Part shown: positions 63,976 through 64,000 of the stretch, one piece after another | Layout: the number at the start of each line of letters is the position of its first letter | Position numbering within the stretch: the first letter of the stretch is position 1 | Assembly: GCA_019633425.1 (NCBI GenBank) | Contig: WSUB01000197.1 | Location: 1 to 64,000 of the forward strand | From: Tulasnella sp. 424 | Lineage: Eukaryota > Basidiomycota > Agaricomycetes > Cantharellales > Tulasnellaceae | Reading direction: 5' to 3' | DNA: 64,000 bases | Notes under the pieces: generated by a model | The model's database searches: none | Seen by the model: the letters and a program-made list of their open reading frames with translations, nothing else | Told to the model about the DNA's origin: nothing | Made by a program: the position numbers and the translations under genes

Positions 63976-64000
63976 ATGCCCCACCCCAGTGAAAACGTCC
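63976..64000 (+). CDS. Possible start of a truncated gene
   Basis: ATGCCCCACCCCAGTGAA and onward, open for the eight codons available before the window ends. Called only because of the TATA-bearing upstream region. Product unknown. Confidence 0.3.

Noticed and set aside
1..64000. tRNA, rRNA, CRISPR arrays, bacterial operons or riboswitches
   Set aside because: No cloverleaf with conserved T-arm, no regularly spaced repeats and no prokaryotic gene organisation were seen; the window is plainly eukaryotic.

Overview
The window looks like nuclear DNA of a filamentous basidiomycete (Agaricomycetes-type). Genes are interrupted by many short GT-AG introns of about 50-80 nt with CTNA-like branch points, spacing is compact, and there are large lineage-specific BTB/POZ, F-box and FunK1-like kinase families next to ordinary housekeeping genes. 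I did not try to name the species. No tRNA, rRNA, CRISPR array or autonomous transposon was recognised.

Region 1 (about 0.7-32.5 kb) is an array of BTB/POZ-domain genes of one family. Eight copies are open (738, 8038, 14130, 16199, 19129, 20808, 23643, 29698), three are broken by one or two small lesions (24865, 28013, 31494), and several are only scraps. Three housekeeping genes are embedded in or border it: a peroxin-8-like gene (2204-4705), an SRPK-type kinase (4821-6373) and an intact mitochondrial lipoyl synthase LIP5 (32636-34164). The right half of the array is three copies of one unit, D-A-B-(B scrap)-C-LIP5, where A to D are BTB subtypes. Only the last unit ends in a working LIP5. 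The first two end in intron-bearing LIP5 fragments, so the array grew by DNA-level tandem duplication. The left half holds a separate segmental duplication of about 1.8 kb (8.0-9.8 and 14.1-16.0 kb) and a gene-poor stretch (9.6-13.8 kb).

Region 2 (34-47 kb) holds single-copy genes: an F-box protein (34342), the mismatch-repair ATPase MLH1 (36194-39301, 13 exons, 762 aa), a GT61-type glycosyltransferase (39899-41745) and a long CAMK-like kinase with a UBA-like segment (42172-46941).

Region 3 (47.3-59.3 kb) is a tandem duplication of about 5.5 kb. The original order was FCP1-like phosphatase, AA7 oxidase, F-box protein, PDX3. One breakpoint lies in the phosphatase gene and the other in PDX3. 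Both parents stay intact at the outer edges, while the middle carries a 3'-truncated PDX3 joined to a 5'-truncated phosphatase. The two secreted AA7 oxidases and the two F-box proteins are both intact, and one copy carries an 86-bp MITE-like insertion.

Region 4 (59.4-64 kb) has TAF6 (with a GC-AG intron), a FunK1/CRN-associated-type kinase and the promoter and first codons of a gene that runs off the right edge.

Exon boundaries were worked out by hand from splice signals, phase and family conservation. Every multi-exon model given with a protein length sums to a whole number of codons.
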